64,000 nt of DNA from Camellia lanceoleosa (taxonomy: Eukaryota > Streptophyta > Magnoliopsida > Ericales > Theaceae). Every line of letters begins with the position of its first letter. The first letter of the stretch is position 1. The position numbers were made by a program, and so were the translations under genes. The notes under the pieces were generated by a model, which saw only the letters and a program-made list of their open reading frames with translations, did no database searches and was not told the DNA's origin. Shown one piece after another: positions 36,020-48,924 of the stretch. Location: assembly GCA_025200525.1 (NCBI GenBank), contig CM045768.1:47029022-47093021 (forward strand), written 5' to 3'.

Positions 36020-36245
36020 AGGGTTTTAACCCTCTGATCTCAGGTCCTCAACCACTGAGTCGAACCACTGAACCAAGCCACTCTTGTGACAAAATATTCA
36101 AACAAATATATATATACTTCTACAAGACATATATACGTAAAACCAAAACAAAACAAAAGAAACACTCATTGTTATAGGGGCTCGAACCTCTGACTTCAGG
36201 CTTAACCTTTCAATCCTTAACCACTGAGCCGAACCATTGAGCCCC
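36020..36245 (-). repeat. Two tRNA-like (SINE-like) promoter segments
   Basis: On the minus strand the right segment has GGCTCAGTGG (A box) and GGTTCGAGCCC (B box) about 35 bp apart. The left has TGGTTCAGTGG and a weaker GGTTAAAACCC. Both are bordered by CCACTCTTGTGAC, so they are a duplicated pair. They resemble the head of plant tRNA-derived SINEs; no 3' tail was identified. Confidence 0.5.
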
Positions 36246-36294
36246 AACCACTCTTGTGACCAAATATCTTATGACCAAATATTCAAACAAACAT

Positions 36295-36610
36295 ATATAA
36301 TACATAGATGTACAATATATATACACATATATTTACATATACAACTCTCCCGTCTCTCTCTGTTTTTGTCTCTCTTTCTTCCTTCATGTTCTTCAAGCGT
36401 CGTGTCTGGCACGCGATTTCAACAATTGCGGCTCCTGACCGACAAGCTGTCCAATCCTACCCCGATTGTCAATGATCGTCTCGTCTCGGCCCTTCTTCTT
36501 CGCTCTCTTCTTAAGTTGAGGCCTGCGAGAGAAAGAGGCAGAGCAAAAGCTTGCAAACTTTCTCTATCACCACTCTACAACGTCTTTATTTTGCATTACT
36601 TTCCTCTGCC
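36295..36610 (+). promoter_or_regulatory. Gene-like promoter and leader of the antisense unit in element C
   Basis: AT-rich TATATA stretch (36320-36345) followed by a CT-rich patch (36350-36390) and a leader ending GCCATGGCT. This layout is typical of plant core promoters and is on the strand opposite to the retrotransposon. Confidence 0.4.
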
Positions 36611-37018
36611 ATGGCTTCTTCACATGGTTCTCTCACTCTTTTTCCAGACCTGAACAAGTCCACGATAGAGATGACCGATTCTAACTCGCCTGAACCTCAA
36701 CCGCGGGCTCATTCTCCTTCCTCTGTTTTCAGCTTTCCAGCAATGTCAGGTGAACAAATCATGGGGGCACAATATGACATTGAAGCAAACTCGTATACGC
36801 TGAGGTCATGTGTTGAGACCGTGACTGCAGTCTCCAACTTGTCTCGTCGACTGCAGAACAGGATGTGTGAGGTACATCAGTTAAATGCACAGCTCTCATT
36901 CCTCTAACGTATGTACAAAGATGCTCAAGTAGAAATTAGTGCACTGAAAAAGCAGAACAAAGAGCTGAAACGACAGGCTACCTCCGTCGCTCCATTCGGA
37001 GTTTCTTCGCACAACTAA
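36611..37018 (+). pseudogene. Antisense ORF of element C: small coiled-coil protein with one stop
   Basis: An ATG in strong context (GCCATGGC) opens a frame of 98 codons to a TAA at 36905-36907. The frame then continues 36 more codons to a TAA at 37016-37018, so one C-to-T change (CAA to TAA) probably broke a 134-residue protein. The N-terminal 45 residues are Ser/Pro-rich ([20 protein letters not shown]). From about residue 60 it is predicted helical and coiled-coil ([20 protein letters not shown], then KKQNKELKRQ after the stop). It is not a known retroviral domain. Extra and antisense ORFs between pol and the 3' LTR are known in the Tat/Ogre group; here it lies on the 5' side of the array. 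A captured host gene is the alternative. Confidence 0.55.
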
Positions 37019-37415
37019 TTTGATGGGTAGCGAGGAATAATCTCCTTCGGAAGCTCTACCAAGGCCGAGGGAGAGTCTTCAAGAGCTTCGAAAGAGTAAA
37101 GATGAAGCAAGGTAGCTGATGGTAAAGTCAGGCAACGTAGCTGTGTACAAATGAAGCCGATTGTAATCTTCGCCACCGGGCTGCTGTCGAAAAACTGAGA
37201 AAATGCTACTCTCTCTCTCTTTTTGTTTTTCTGGGTTTGTTGTATTGTTGTTGTTGTTGTTGTTTTTTTTTTTTTTTTTTGCTTCTTTTTTTTTTTCTAG
37301 GTTTGTTTGTTTTTGGAGTGGGCAAGTACAGCTTCAACTTTTTTTTTTTTTTTTTGTGTGTTTTTCTAGACTTTGTCTCTGTAATCGGAGATGTCATCTC
37401 CTGACTGCAATAAAA
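37019..37415 (+). other. Possible 3' UTR of the antisense unit, with poly-A signal
   Basis: T-rich tract at 37200-37370, then AATAAA at 37409-37414 in a CTGCAATAAAATT context, like a plant transcript end. Direction agrees with the antisense frame. Confidence 0.4.
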
Positions 37416-37607
37416 TTAAGTTTCATGTTTACACATCAATGGCGTGATTGGTATATCATTTTGAGTTTCAAAACAATTTTAATTGAATTTGAGAATGATT
37501 GAGTTTTGAACTCTGAATTGGACATTAATTCTATACTACCCCAAATCCAAAAAAAAAAAAAAAATGACTTAACGCAAGAAAAACGAAGCAAAACAATCCA
37601 AACACAC

Positions 37608-40600
37608 TGTAGACGCGCCCGTGGGCTTCACTCTACAGTTTGGACTCCCTTTTGTTCGTTGCGGTTCTTAATCTGAACCAAAGAGTCCAACTCTGGCAAA
37701 TCGTTTTGAGAAAAACAGATTTTGAAAAGAAGTGCCAAACATGGACTGCTTTGCTAGATACAGAGTCGCCACCTAAATATTTTTGGAAAATTTAGGAAAC
37801 CCTAACTCGGTGCCAAAGGCCACGTGTCCGACATCACCAAAGTTGCCTCGACTCGGGAACTTGGGTACGATTGGGGAAGGTCAGCTATGAGCACCCCCTC
37901 TCACCCGATCCGAAGACCAGCCTCTACTAACCGTGATACCTTGTTTTGAAAACGTTATGTGTTCTTATTCCGGTTATTAGCCTAGATTTACTATGTTATG
38001 CGCACAGCAAACAAGTATAGACCAAATCGCCTAAATTGGAACAAAACATTTAATGTTTGTTTTGAAAATGGTTTGCTACTCGCAAGTAGGCTAAAATGCA
38101 GGTTTTGCCACCCTCAAATGGGCTTTTAGAAAAGATGGTTTTGCCACTAACTAGTGGGCTTAAAACTCACAGTTTTAATGCATTATCCCAATTTAAGCAA
38201 TTCGACCTCCATCCATAGGCATTCAAGCAGTTATATCACATAAGCAGCTAGCCTCATGGTAATCATGCTATTATGGCAACACTCACACGCATGCGGTATG
38301 CTAAAGCATAACAGCTCACCTAGTACTCCAAGCCAAAACAGAAACCAGTTAGTAATCAAATGCATGATCCTAGTTCATGTTAAGTGGCTAATGCAACACA
38401 AGCAAAGATGCAATCTAGACAGGCTCGGCCATCCTAAACATGGCATGTGAAATACACAGGTAGCATGTATTCAATTTGGAATTGAAAATACGATGCAGTT
38501 AGTATGATGCGCCGAGCCCGGTGCATGTAAACGAATGTATGGATGCACGCATGCTATCATACTGTTATGCTAATTTAAATATGCTCTAATCTACCATCAT
38601 AAGCAGGTAAATAAAAGGAAGAAAGAAGTGGAGGTTGGAAGACATACACACCACTCACACACACTTATTACAAATGTGCCCTCACACGGAGGGACCAAAA
38701 GAATATACAGTCCCAAATAGTACAGTCCAAATACAGAATAAATTATTACAAAAATTCTAATTATCAAATTAAATTGAATGTAAAAAGAAGGGGGGCCTCA
38801 GCCCTGCCTCGGGGTGCGCAAATGATACATGCTCAATCCGTCTTGCCCGGAAAACCCGCACCATACCACTGCTGCCTTTGTTTTCACTGTCAAAGTCCCA
38901 GAATACCTTCTATGCACACTGCTTCACACCATCGGCTGGATGAAATGGCCACCGGCCATGTAAAATGTCTGTCGATTGCTTATGAGGTTGTCGGCCACCA
39001 ATACATTGCCGGTCGGCACTCTTTACTGCCGGTCGGCAAACAATTCTTGTAGAATCTGGTTTTTGACAGCAACAAGGACAGACAGTGTATGGCATGAAAT
39101 TTTGGGCACATGTAAGCATGGCCATGTTTCCTATCATGTATGGGACTCAAGGAAGCATGGCCCTTGGTCCTTGGATCACCAACTATGCATTTTGATGCAT
39201 GATGGCCTAAGGGACCAAGATTGCATTTCAATGAATATGCATGCAACACGTAAATGAAGACCAAGACCCTATCATGTCAAGGTCAAGGGCCTCGGTGACC
39301 GAGAGTTGAGACAAGTTGCATCACTTGTGGTATGAACTCTTCTCAACCCTCACACTTGGCTTGACACCCCAAACCAAGTAATGCAATGCATGTTGTGCAA
39401 ACATGGCTCCACAATGCAACCTAATACTAAAGTGCAAACATGTCACATGTAATGCAATCTATCATGTTGAATATGCAATGCTAGACATGGATAATCATGC
39501 AAAAGATTAGCATGTGACAAGACCTTATTAAACAAACATGCAACAAACATGAGATAAGCATGTAATAGTGGACTTAAACCATAAGGGGCAGACCTCAATC
39601 CACCCCAAAACAGTGGCCAAAAGTGCTCAAAATCATGGACAAAATGCTATACAAGCATGCAAGTTTATAAGCCTAAAGCTAAGGCACAAAAGAGGGTACT
39701 CCACCATCACTAACAAGACCACTCATGGCATGAACCAAGCGACCAAAAACAGATGTTTAGCATGCAAAAAAAAAGGCCATGAAAACACATGATATGGCAG
39801 CCCAAATACCTTAAACATACAAGCATGCACAAGGCCTATTTCAAGGCATAAGAGACCAACATTTCAAAACATGAAATAGATGATAAATGGAGGCATATAG
39901 GCATGGCATGTGGACTGAAATAGCATGTTGAATGATTCCAAATCACCTAAATAACCTAACCAATGCATATGCATGGATCACATCCTTAAGGCTCACAAGC
40001 CACAATGCAAAGCAACTACATCAAACTTGGCACACATGGCAAAATCAGTGGCCAACAGACCTAAAACATGACAAATCATGACCAAAAGCTTCAATAAGCC
40101 AAGCTAAAACATGAGGATATACAAGGCTAAACACATGGCACATTTCTAGGTAAAGTAGAGCATTTCAAAGCAAGTATAAGATGCATGCTAAGGGCTACAA
40201 ATCCAACCAAAAACAGAGATATAACATATCATATGAACACCAAATAAGCTCTAAAATGAAGCCAAAACAAACCAAGTATGCATGCTCCCTTATGAGCCAA
40301 AAATAAAGGCAAAAGAGGGACAAAGGGGAGAGGGGTGTCCCTCCCCTATACAAGACTTCAAACCACCTTCCTCACCACTCACTGGTTTTCAGTGGTGAGA
40401 AGACCAAAACACCAAGGCAAACAAAGCCTCAAGAAAAGGCACCACAGAGGCCAAAATAAGGCCTAATATGGTGAGTTTGCACTCAAACCACAAAGTGACC
40501 TTAATGAAAGTTCTAAAGCAAGAAAATATAAGACTTTTTCATGTCATACACAAGACCCAAATCAGTATACAAGGCAGGTAGAAACTTGTTGCAAAAATGG

Positions 40601-41533
40601 GGAAACTAAAGTAAAGTGCTCACCCTTGAAGAAACCTTGAAGAACAGATGATCCAGCCACTCTCTATTGATCAAAACCAGTCCAAAAGCTCAAGAATCAA
40701 CCCTCCAAGCCTCCCAATCTCGAGCTAAGGTGTGATAGTGTGTGTGTTAGTGCAAAAGTAAGGTAAAACTACACTTTTAAGCCTAAAAACACACACACAA
40801 GAGGAGAGAGAGGGAAAATCTAGAGAGAGGAGATATATGACAGATATATAGATACAAAGCTTTGGTTTTTTGTTGAAGAATGGCTAACCCCTAACAAAGG
40901 GAGAGATATGATGCTTATATAGGCAAAATAAAGCCAAGAAGCTTAGTGGCTAAGCAAAGGAGAAAGGGTCAAGAGGTGCAAAGGGGTCTTGGCTTCTTGG
41001 AGAAGCTAAGACAGCTGGCCAAAGCTTCTCCAAGAAGCTTGGCCAAAGGGTTCAACCTTCTAGAAGGTTTGGGGGTTCAAAGGTACAAAGGGGTCATCCC
41101 CGTGCATGGGGAGTGGTGTGGGTGCATTCCAGCTGGCACAGCTGGCATGCACCATGCTCCAAGGGGTGCAGAAGGGTCATCGGCTAACCAAATAGGTCAC
41201 CGGCACAATAAAGTGCCGGTCGACTAAACATAGTGCCGACCGGCCATTGTTTTTAAGAAACCATGGCTGGTGGTACACATATGCAGCCGGTGATGGTAGG
41301 GGAGGGCCGGTGGGGTGTGGGGATGGCCAACAAGCCATTCCCTGCCCTTCAAGGCAAAAACACAGGTGTTTGGTGCCAAAACCATACACGAAGCAGTCGA
41401 GTCAGGAGGTCCTGAGACGAGGCGCGCTGCCAAGGCCTCTGGGAACTCGAGACGAACACAAACACGGATAATCACCGAGTGTTCAAACGGTGACGTCTAA
41501 GTCTTGAGGACGGTCAAAAATGGGGTGTCTACA
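37608..41533 (-). mobile_element. Solo LTR of family A, copy A4 (3926 bp)
   Basis: On + it starts TGTAGACGCGCCC and ends GGGGTGTCTACA, with a perfect 5-bp duplication CACAC at 37603-37607 and 41534-41538. TATA box on the minus strand at 40914-40921; donor-like TTCAAGG|GTGAGC about 298 bp downstream, at 40619-40629. No internal region remains. Confidence 0.95.
40914..40921 (-). promoter_or_regulatory. TATA box of LTR A4
   Basis: The minus strand reads GCCTATATAAGC, almost the same as GCCTATATAAGA in A1. The donor-like site CTTCAAGG|GTGAGC follows at 40619-40631. Confidence 0.65.
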
Positions 41534-41538
41534 CACAC

Positions 41539-44500
41539 TTATATACATTGACTGGTATAAATACACTGACTGGTATGAAAGGAACACACTTATATATACT
41601 GACTGGTATGAATACACTGAATAAGTGACTCGAGCGGGAGAAAAGACAGAATCACTGACTCAATTATGTCCCTAATTCATTGCCTTGACTCTTTTTCTTT
41701 TTTTTTTTGTTAAAAAAAAACAGTTTTGATCAACATGAGAGTTAGATTAGCATACTTATTCCATTTTTTGTTTTGAAATCATATAAGCTAAGCTGTGAGC
41801 ACTAAAAAATTTTCCTTTTTCAAGTCCAAAGAATGGTCCAAGTTTTGCAAAAATAGAATAATTTTTTAGAAAATCAGTCAACTTCATTCAAAATAATCAA
41901 AACCTATTTTTGCAAATAGCCACTACCCAACCAACATGGAATCAACCATTGGGATGCATAGCCCCAAACCAGATAATCCTAAATTGGCTCTGTTGTAGCA
42001 ATGGTGATAACCGAACCGAACCGAGCCGATCCGATCCGAACTGAATGAAGCCGAGCGAAACTAGACCAAACCAAACCAAACTGAACCGAATGGAGCCAAA
42101 TTGAATCAAATCAACTGAACCGAGCATAATGAAGACGAGCCAAGCAAACGCGGATAAGACAGTCAAGTCGACTAAAGATACACCAATCAAACATGGACGA
42201 AATGAATGAGTTGAAAAATTATTAGGGCCGAACTTCAAGATGAAGTTGCCTACGTATCCCAAAGATAGGAATCGGGCCATACGTAGTTTCGGCTAAGGTT
42301 CACTCGGGTATTGACACTCTCATTTTGTACTCTAACTTTTGCCAAAACCGCCCCTTCGAGTTTTTAACCTTGCGAGCTTTTCATTTTCATTTTTTTTTTT
42401 TCATCATTTTTCACTTTCTATATATATATTTTTTTCTGCTCTAACTTTTGCCTGAGTCGCCCTTCTGGGTTTTTAGCCCAGCAAGCCTCTCAAGGATGGT
42501 ATTTTCATTTTAACTTGTCCATATTGATTGGGTGTGAGATCTCTAGGCCATCTAAATTACACTTGCGACACTTAACCAGTAGATATGATGATGTAAGGAC
42601 TAGGCTAATTAGGTCTAAATTTGCTCTTAGTGTAGTGGATAGGAACTCAATTGTTCTTCTTCTCTCAAATTCTAGGTTTTGCCTTTTTAGGCGATCTTCA
42701 TTGGGAAACGATCCAGTTTTAACTCTTTGCTCACATCCAATCTCATTGCCCCTAGTTCAAGGGCTGCTTCCAATATAAATCACATTGCCCTTAGTTCAAG
42801 GGTTGTTTCCAATCTAAATCACATCCGACCATATTGCCCCTAGTTCAAGGGCTGCTTCTATTTTAGCTATGCAAGCCTTACACTTCATAGGAATCAGGCC
42901 ATACGTAGTTCCGGCTAAGGTTCACTCAGGTATTGATACTCTCTGTTTGTGCTCTAACTTTTGCCAAAACCGCCCTTTCGGGTTTTCAACCTTACGAGCT
43001 TTTCATTTTTTTTATTATTTTTTTTCTTTTTTCATTTTTTTTTAATTTTTTTTCTGCTCTAACTTTTGCCTAGATCGCCCTTTCGGGTTTTCAACCCAGC
43101 GAGCCTCTCAAGGGCGGTACCTTATTGCCCCTAGTTCAAGGCTTGTTTCCAATCTGAATCATATCATGGCCCCTAGTTCAAGGCCATACGTAGTTCCGGC
43201 TAAGGTTCACTCAGGTATTGACACTCTTTGTTTGTGCTCTAACTTTTGCCAAAACCGCCCTTTCAGGTTTTCAACCTTACGAGCTTTTCATTTTTTTTAT
43301 TATTTTTTTTCTTTTTTCATTTTATTTATTTATTTTTTATTTTTTTTCTGCTCTAACTTTTGCCTAGATCGCCCTTCCGGGTTTTCAACCCAGCGAGCCT
43401 CTCAAGGGCGGTACCTTATTGCCCCTAGTTCAAGGCTTGTTTCTAATATGAATCATATCATGGCCCCTAGTTCAAAGGCTGCCTCCATTTCGGCTATGCA
43501 AGCCTCACACTTTGTTTGATCATTGAATATTTTGATTTGAATCATGGTTTGAAAGCTAAGGAGGCCGAATCTCAAGTCAAGTCAAGAAGGTTTCTATGCT
43601 GTATAATCTCAAGATCAATTCCAGGCATGTATTTGTAAGACCACGCAAAAATGTTTTTTGAAATCTTTTTACAAAGTGACTAATCGCTCGTGCTCTTACG
43701 AAGACAAGATAGAACCAATTTAGACCAAGCCAGGATCCTTCTTAGTACCCACATTAACAAAAATGATTTTATTCATCAAGGGCTTAGCACACCTCTCTTC
43801 CTCTCAGTCGATCAAAATTTGCAAATCCCGAGCAATTTCTTCCTCTTCGTTTTTTATCAGAGTTTAAAAAAACAGTTTTGAAATGTTTGGTCAATGCAAT
43901 GACTTAAAGGCACATAGAAATAGGCAGAATCTATGGCACTTTTAGTAAAAAAGAAACAACGACTCAACAATGACAACAGACTCAAAAGAAAATGACAAAG
44001 AAGACCTATACAGGATAGAAATGTCTAGGTTAGCACTCCCGAAGTCAACAAACTCTGACTCACTAGAATGACTTGAGCCTAATCCCAACTCTATAAACTT
44101 GGTGGAATCAAACTTAGACTCAATACTCAATTCAGAACTTAGAATACAACCATTCTCAAATTGCCAGTCAAAGTGTGGGCTATCCACAATATTCAAAATA
44201 AAGCCTGTGCAATCAACAGGTGGTCACTTTCCAATTGCAGAAACAAAACGGAACTTCCAATTATGCCCTCACTAAAACACACTAAACCCCACAAACTGAA
44301 ATGCTTGAACCACTCATTCAAATTTGAGAACCCTTGTATAGATCCAATACATTGCACATAACACATAGCTGGAAAGAGAACAAACACCCCTATGGAGGGT
44401 AGGGTTATCCTGTCCTAGCTTTTGAAATGATCTAGGGTTCACTATTCAAACAAACGGTATCATACATCCTAGAAATGGGAGAGCATCATGTCCTAATTTT

Positions 44501-44856
44501 GAAAGGTACTATAGCTCACTATATGTACAAGGTTGGCTTTACTTTAAGGGTTAAAGTCAATGTGACATTACCAAAGAGTCCTTTGGGCCATAACCCATGA
44601 AGATCTTTAGGAAATCAGAAGAGTCAACATAGCCTCTCTTCAAAGTCTGAGAACTTTTAGATCTTAAATGATTATAACACAAGGCCTCCAAAGTAACGTA
44701 GAGATAGGTGTAGTGTCACAAAAAGTGTGCCTGTACTCCCACCAGTATCTGGGCAACACAGGAACTTTAAGTGTACCAATGCATGCAATGCAATGCAATA
44801 AACATATAATTGAAAACAAAAGTCATATCATGGAGTTCAAGTCAAGGTTTCATAAA
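41539..44856 (-). other. Element C 5' leader region
   Basis: From about 41640 it is collinear with 59330-62237 of the family-A element. It contains GCTCTAACTTTTGCC repeats, a degenerate (CCGAA)n patch at 42010-42130 and the conserved TACGTA element at 42244-42300. No gag frame is present where gag would be expected, on either strand. Confidence 0.7.
42300..43470 (-). repeat. Degenerate tandem duplication in C leader
   Basis: Two to three copies of a 270-400-bp block: TTGCCCCTAGTTCAAGG, CCATACGTAGTT, CTCTAACTTTTGCC, AACCGCCC, T-rich tract, then CTCTAACTTTTGCC and GCGAGCCTCTCAAGGGCGG. The matching region of the other element (59940-60300) has the same motifs with fewer copies. Confidence 0.8.
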
Positions 44857-44875
44857 ATCCCCAGCAGAGTCGCCA
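44857..44875 (-). other. Primer-binding site of element C
   Basis: The minus strand reads TGGCGACTCTGCTGGGGATT just after the LTR end, with a 5-base spacer. This matches the primer-site type I recall for Ogre elements (Arg tRNA), not checked against a tRNA set. The element at 62238-62251 has a damaged version. Confidence 0.75.
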
Positions 44876-44880
44876 GAAAC

Positions 44881-47358
44881 TGTAACATGCCCGGAGGGTA
44901 CCCGTGCGTGTTAAACAATTCGGACCTCGATTTCTTTGATCTAGTCTCACAAGTGCAATGTGAAACATAGATGAAAGTCTAGATTTAGCGACTTTTAGTG
45001 AAAATCCATTTTATTGCAAAACCTTTTGCCAGAAATGGACTGCGTCATTAGATCTCAGAGTCGCCACCTAATCTTTTTGAGAAATTACGAAACCCGTGAC
45101 TCATGCCAAGGCCACTGTTCATCGTAACTAAGGATGCTTGGCTCGGAACCTTAGGTATGAAGGGGGAAGGTCATTAATTGAGGACCCTCGCTCACCCAAT
45201 CAAAAGATCAGCCTCTACTAAACCATGATATGAATTTTATTTTCTTTATATGTTTATGTTCTGATTAGTTAATAAATCCTAAAATTTATTATGTGAAGCA
45301 TACAAGTATAGGATAGTTTGCTCAAATTGGAACAATTCAATTTCATGTTTATTTTTTGAAAAGGGTTTGAATTTGCCACTTGACAAAGTGGGCTTAAAGC
45401 TTGTTAATTTGCCACTTGACAAAATAGGCTTAAACGTACATTCATTGAATCATTCCAATTCAAGCAACAAGCCTTCATCCACAGGCATTCAAGCAATTAT
45501 ATCAAGTAAGCAAATAGCCACATGGTAGAGTGCTAAACGTAATAAAAAATTTATGTACAAGCAGGATGCTAAAGCATAAAAACTCACATATTTACCGACA
45601 TCCCTCGAACAACTACAAAACAAAGTTAGTAAAATATGCATGATCTTATATACAAATCATAATGCAATACATACACAAGAATGCTTCTAAAGATCCGGCT
45701 TCTAAAATATGGCATGTGAATCATCTCAATAACATGAGGTAGCGCAAATAATCACATAGAAGTTGATTAAATCCACAAATGCAAATTTAGCCGAATCTTA
45801 ATGCATGAAACATGGATGCAAAGTATAGATATGCATAGCATGTCAGATATATACATATGTACAGTTATGGAAAGCGAGTAAAGAACGGGATAGAAAGAAC
45901 CGGGGTGGGAAATTATCACAACACTTTAAATATTACAAATCCGAGAGTAATGAATAAAATCAAAACCTCACAAACACTAAAAATAAAAATAAAAGTTTTA
46001 ACTCCCTGCCATTCATCGACTAGTAAAGATCCACGTGTCTTCAATCCAACAAGCCTCAGTCCATGTACTTCTCATCTTCACTGGAAGCCCCACCTAAGCG
46101 ACTCAAAATGTTAAATTGATCAGGAACTTTAGGTGAGCATATACATATATACATATAATAACTGGTATCAACTCATGATTAAGATAATATATATAATTAA
46201 AGAGAAATGACAAACAACACCCATGACTCCCATATTATATGCATAAAATATATATAAAAATGGCAGAGCCCACCAATAACTCAGATATTCTACATATAAC
46301 ATATATATATATATAATCTTCACCATCATCTCACACTTATCAACCAAAAGCTAGGCAGCAAAATTAAAAGCTGAATACACTCCCAAAATATGACCCACGT
46401 GCTCCAAGTATTCAGAACATATTATTGAGTCACTTATCTACACACCAATATATATAACTATATGTATCATAAGTGACTCACTACAAAGTATGAGCCCACG
46501 TAACGGCCCATACCAACGCACCCATACAGCCATGTTGTTCCACACCTGAACCAACTAACACCAGATGACAACCCAGCACCAAAAACAAACATCAATCTGC
46601 TCAATTGTGACCTCGGCTGCCAAAATGTAGCACAAAACTATATAATCGGCCAATTATATAAGTACCAAATGAAAACAAGTTCACTAGGGAAGAGGAGGAG
46701 AGAGATGTCAATGGCGGAGATGAGACTGCAGGTGGTGTTGTCGAGGAGGGAGACTTCGTCGAGGTTGTCCGCATTGATGAGGTTCTTGATTACGGTATGG
46801 GAGTGGAGGATGCATAAGAAGTGAAACTGAGACCGAGCGCGAACCTACTGCCTCGGGTACTAGCACCGCCACTTGGTCTCAAGCTTATCACCGTTTGATC
46901 TGCAGAGTGGTGAGAGAGAGAGAGAGAAAAAGAGATATTGGTCTCGGGCTAGAAAGAAAAAGGAGGTGGTGGTGAATCTTCGGCTGCTGTTGTGGTGGTT
47001 ATTTGCGACGATCAGAGTGGTGCTGGTAGTGGATGAGAAGATGAAACAGCCGAGGTGAGTGAGAAGAAGGAAGAGGGAGATGATGTTGGAGCAAAGACCA
47101 GACCAGGGTTTCGATTTGTGAAGGGGTTCGAATTGAAGTGGGTTTGGTTGCACTGTAGGTTTCAATCTTCACGACGGCTTCAATGAATCCTTAATGAGGC
47201 TGGAATGGAGAGCCATAGACACACAACATATATGTATCATCAGACACCGAGGGAGAGAGTGGTTTGCATGTGTCCACAAACTTCACCAACCCAGCCCTTA
47301 TGAGAGAGAGAGTCAACCCATCTGTGTCTTTTTTTTCTCCCAGAACAGAGGAAAGAAT
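44881..47358 (-). mobile_element. 5' LTR of element C, interrupted on the right
   Basis: Left end TGTAACATGCC next to the primer site. Its last kilobase resembles family-A LTRs (ACAGAGTCGCCACCTAA, AAGGCCAC, GGCCTCTACTAAxCGTGATA), while the remainder is family-specific. It ends at AGAAT where the copia element enters. The unseen rest should follow the copia 3' LTR, right of the window. Confidence 0.87.
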
Positions 47359-48924
47359 TGTTGGAAATGGTTATAAATTCTGGGTAAAACCAAAATTTTA
47401 TCCTAAGTTTGGTCTAATATTTAGGTGGGCCCCGTGCGTCGATTTACGCGGGTCAAAGTGGTAACGCATTCTATGCCGCGTTGTGAGTCACGTGGTATAT
47501 TTGGTTGCTCAAAACCATTATCGAGTGAATGGGAAATTGAAGCCAAAGTGTGCTCCATGGAAATGGAGTTTTGGTGGAAAATCCTTAAAGGTATTGAATA
47601 AGGTTTGTCCCACATTGATTTGGTGGAAGGTTTTGAAAGGGTTTATAAGGCATAGGTTTGGTACTTGGGGTGTGCCCCAAGGGGTACCCAAGTGTTTTAG
47701 AGGGAGAGGTTATGGACAAAATGGGCTAGACCCATTGGACTCAAAAATCACCACACACGCACGCGCGCGCCGCCGGTCGGTCGGGCGGGCTGGGCTTGGG
47801 CGCGTGGTGTGAGGTTGGGTTGGGCTTGTTCGGCCCAATACTAATCTTTTTGGGCAAAAAACATTTGAATTTTATTTTATTTTTGGTAAAATAAAATCCA
47901 GAATTCAAATTAAACTGGTTTGGATTTACTGTACATCCAAACAGGGCCCTTCCCATTTTTGTATCTGTTTAAATTTAAACTCAACAGATTCAAATCTGTT
48001 TGAATTCAAAGCCAACAGGTATCATACCTGTTCAATTCAAAACCAAGAGCCACATTTACATCTATAAATAGACCAGCCTCCCATTTGGATTTTATTCCAA
48101 TTTTCGTACTCCATCCTCTGCTATAAATCTCTTTGCATTTTGCTGCATTTTATTTCTGAAAGAAAGAGTGTAAACACTTAGTGTGTTCGTAAGGCAAACA
48201 ATTTGTAGTGCTGCTATTGTTTGTAGAAGATCATTTCATCCTGGGAGATAGACGTCCAAATTCTGAAAGTACGGTGGAGAGGACGAATCTGTCTTAAGGA
48301 CACAGTGTCAAACACTGGACTTGATCAGTTTATAATTCGAACAAATTAAATCAAGTAAGTTATTTAATTTATTTTCTGTGTTATTATTATTTGTTTAAAT
48401 CAGATTTTAATTTTGTTTTTGTATCAAAATAAAATCTGTTTTAATTTATTTATATTTTTTATTTCGAGTTTGATTTTTGTAATCAAACAAATTCTCTCCC
48501 TTTATTTATTTCTTTAAATTCTAAATTGTTGTTTTGTACACAATAGAATCAAAATCTTTTAAATACAGTGAAGATTGTTTCTACAATCTTAAGACAGATT
48601 ATTTTTTTTTGGTATCTTCATTGTATTTAATTTTTTGATTTCATAAAGACATATTCTGGTTAGAAAAACAAATAGTGTTTATGCTATTTGACAGATAGTA
48701 GTAATATACTGTTTCTTTTCTTTGACAACTAGTAGTAATATACTGGTGTCATTAACAATTGCAGAATATTAATTATGTTAACAGAAAATTATTGTGCTAT
48801 ATTATTTTTCTAGTTTTAGTAACAAGAAAAATAAAATTATTTTGTGTTATAATTTATTTTCTGATTTTAGTAACTAGAAAATTAATTTGTGTTTTAATTT
48901 TTCTGATTTTTGTAATCAGAGATT
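47359..48924 (+). promoter_or_regulatory. Copia 5' LTR and leader (boundary not resolved)
   Basis: TATA box TCTATAAATAG at 48061-48071 implies transcription from about 48090. No standard TGGTATCAGAGC primer site was found, so the LTR end is uncertain. A GTAAGT at 48355-48360 and TTTGTAATCAG at 48909-48919 just before the gag ATG look like intron ends. The last 300 bp contain three copies of a TTTTAGTAAC-like segment. Confidence 0.6.
48061..48071 (+). promoter_or_regulatory. TATA box of the copia LTR
   Basis: TCTATAAATAG, about 700 bp into the LTR and 860 bp before the gag ATG. Confidence 0.75.

Larger units (their letters stand above)
15967..47358 (-). mobile_element. Element C: minus-strand Tat/Ogre-like retrotransposon, non-autonomous, heavily interrupted
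   Basis: Two same-orientation LTR copies (15967-18075 plus 24999-25775; and 44881-47358) flank an internal region with a polypurine tract at the 3' end and a primer site at the 5' end, both in the right place. Removing two solo A LTRs leaves about 9.97 kb of internal DNA: a 3-kb leader, a middle with an antisense gene-like unit, and a tandem array. No gag-pol frame exists. The two LTRs differ by only a few per cent where compared by eye. Both outer ends are lost: the left by the B/A1 deletion, the right by the copia insertion, so its own target duplication cannot be checked. Confidence 0.8.

Noticed and set aside
37203..37502. A 99-codon Phe/Leu-rich frame
   Set aside because: Caused by T-rich tracts in the putative 3' UTR.
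42010..42130. Telomere-like or functional CCGAA repeat
   Set aside because: Too degenerate and short; a decayed microsatellite within the leader.
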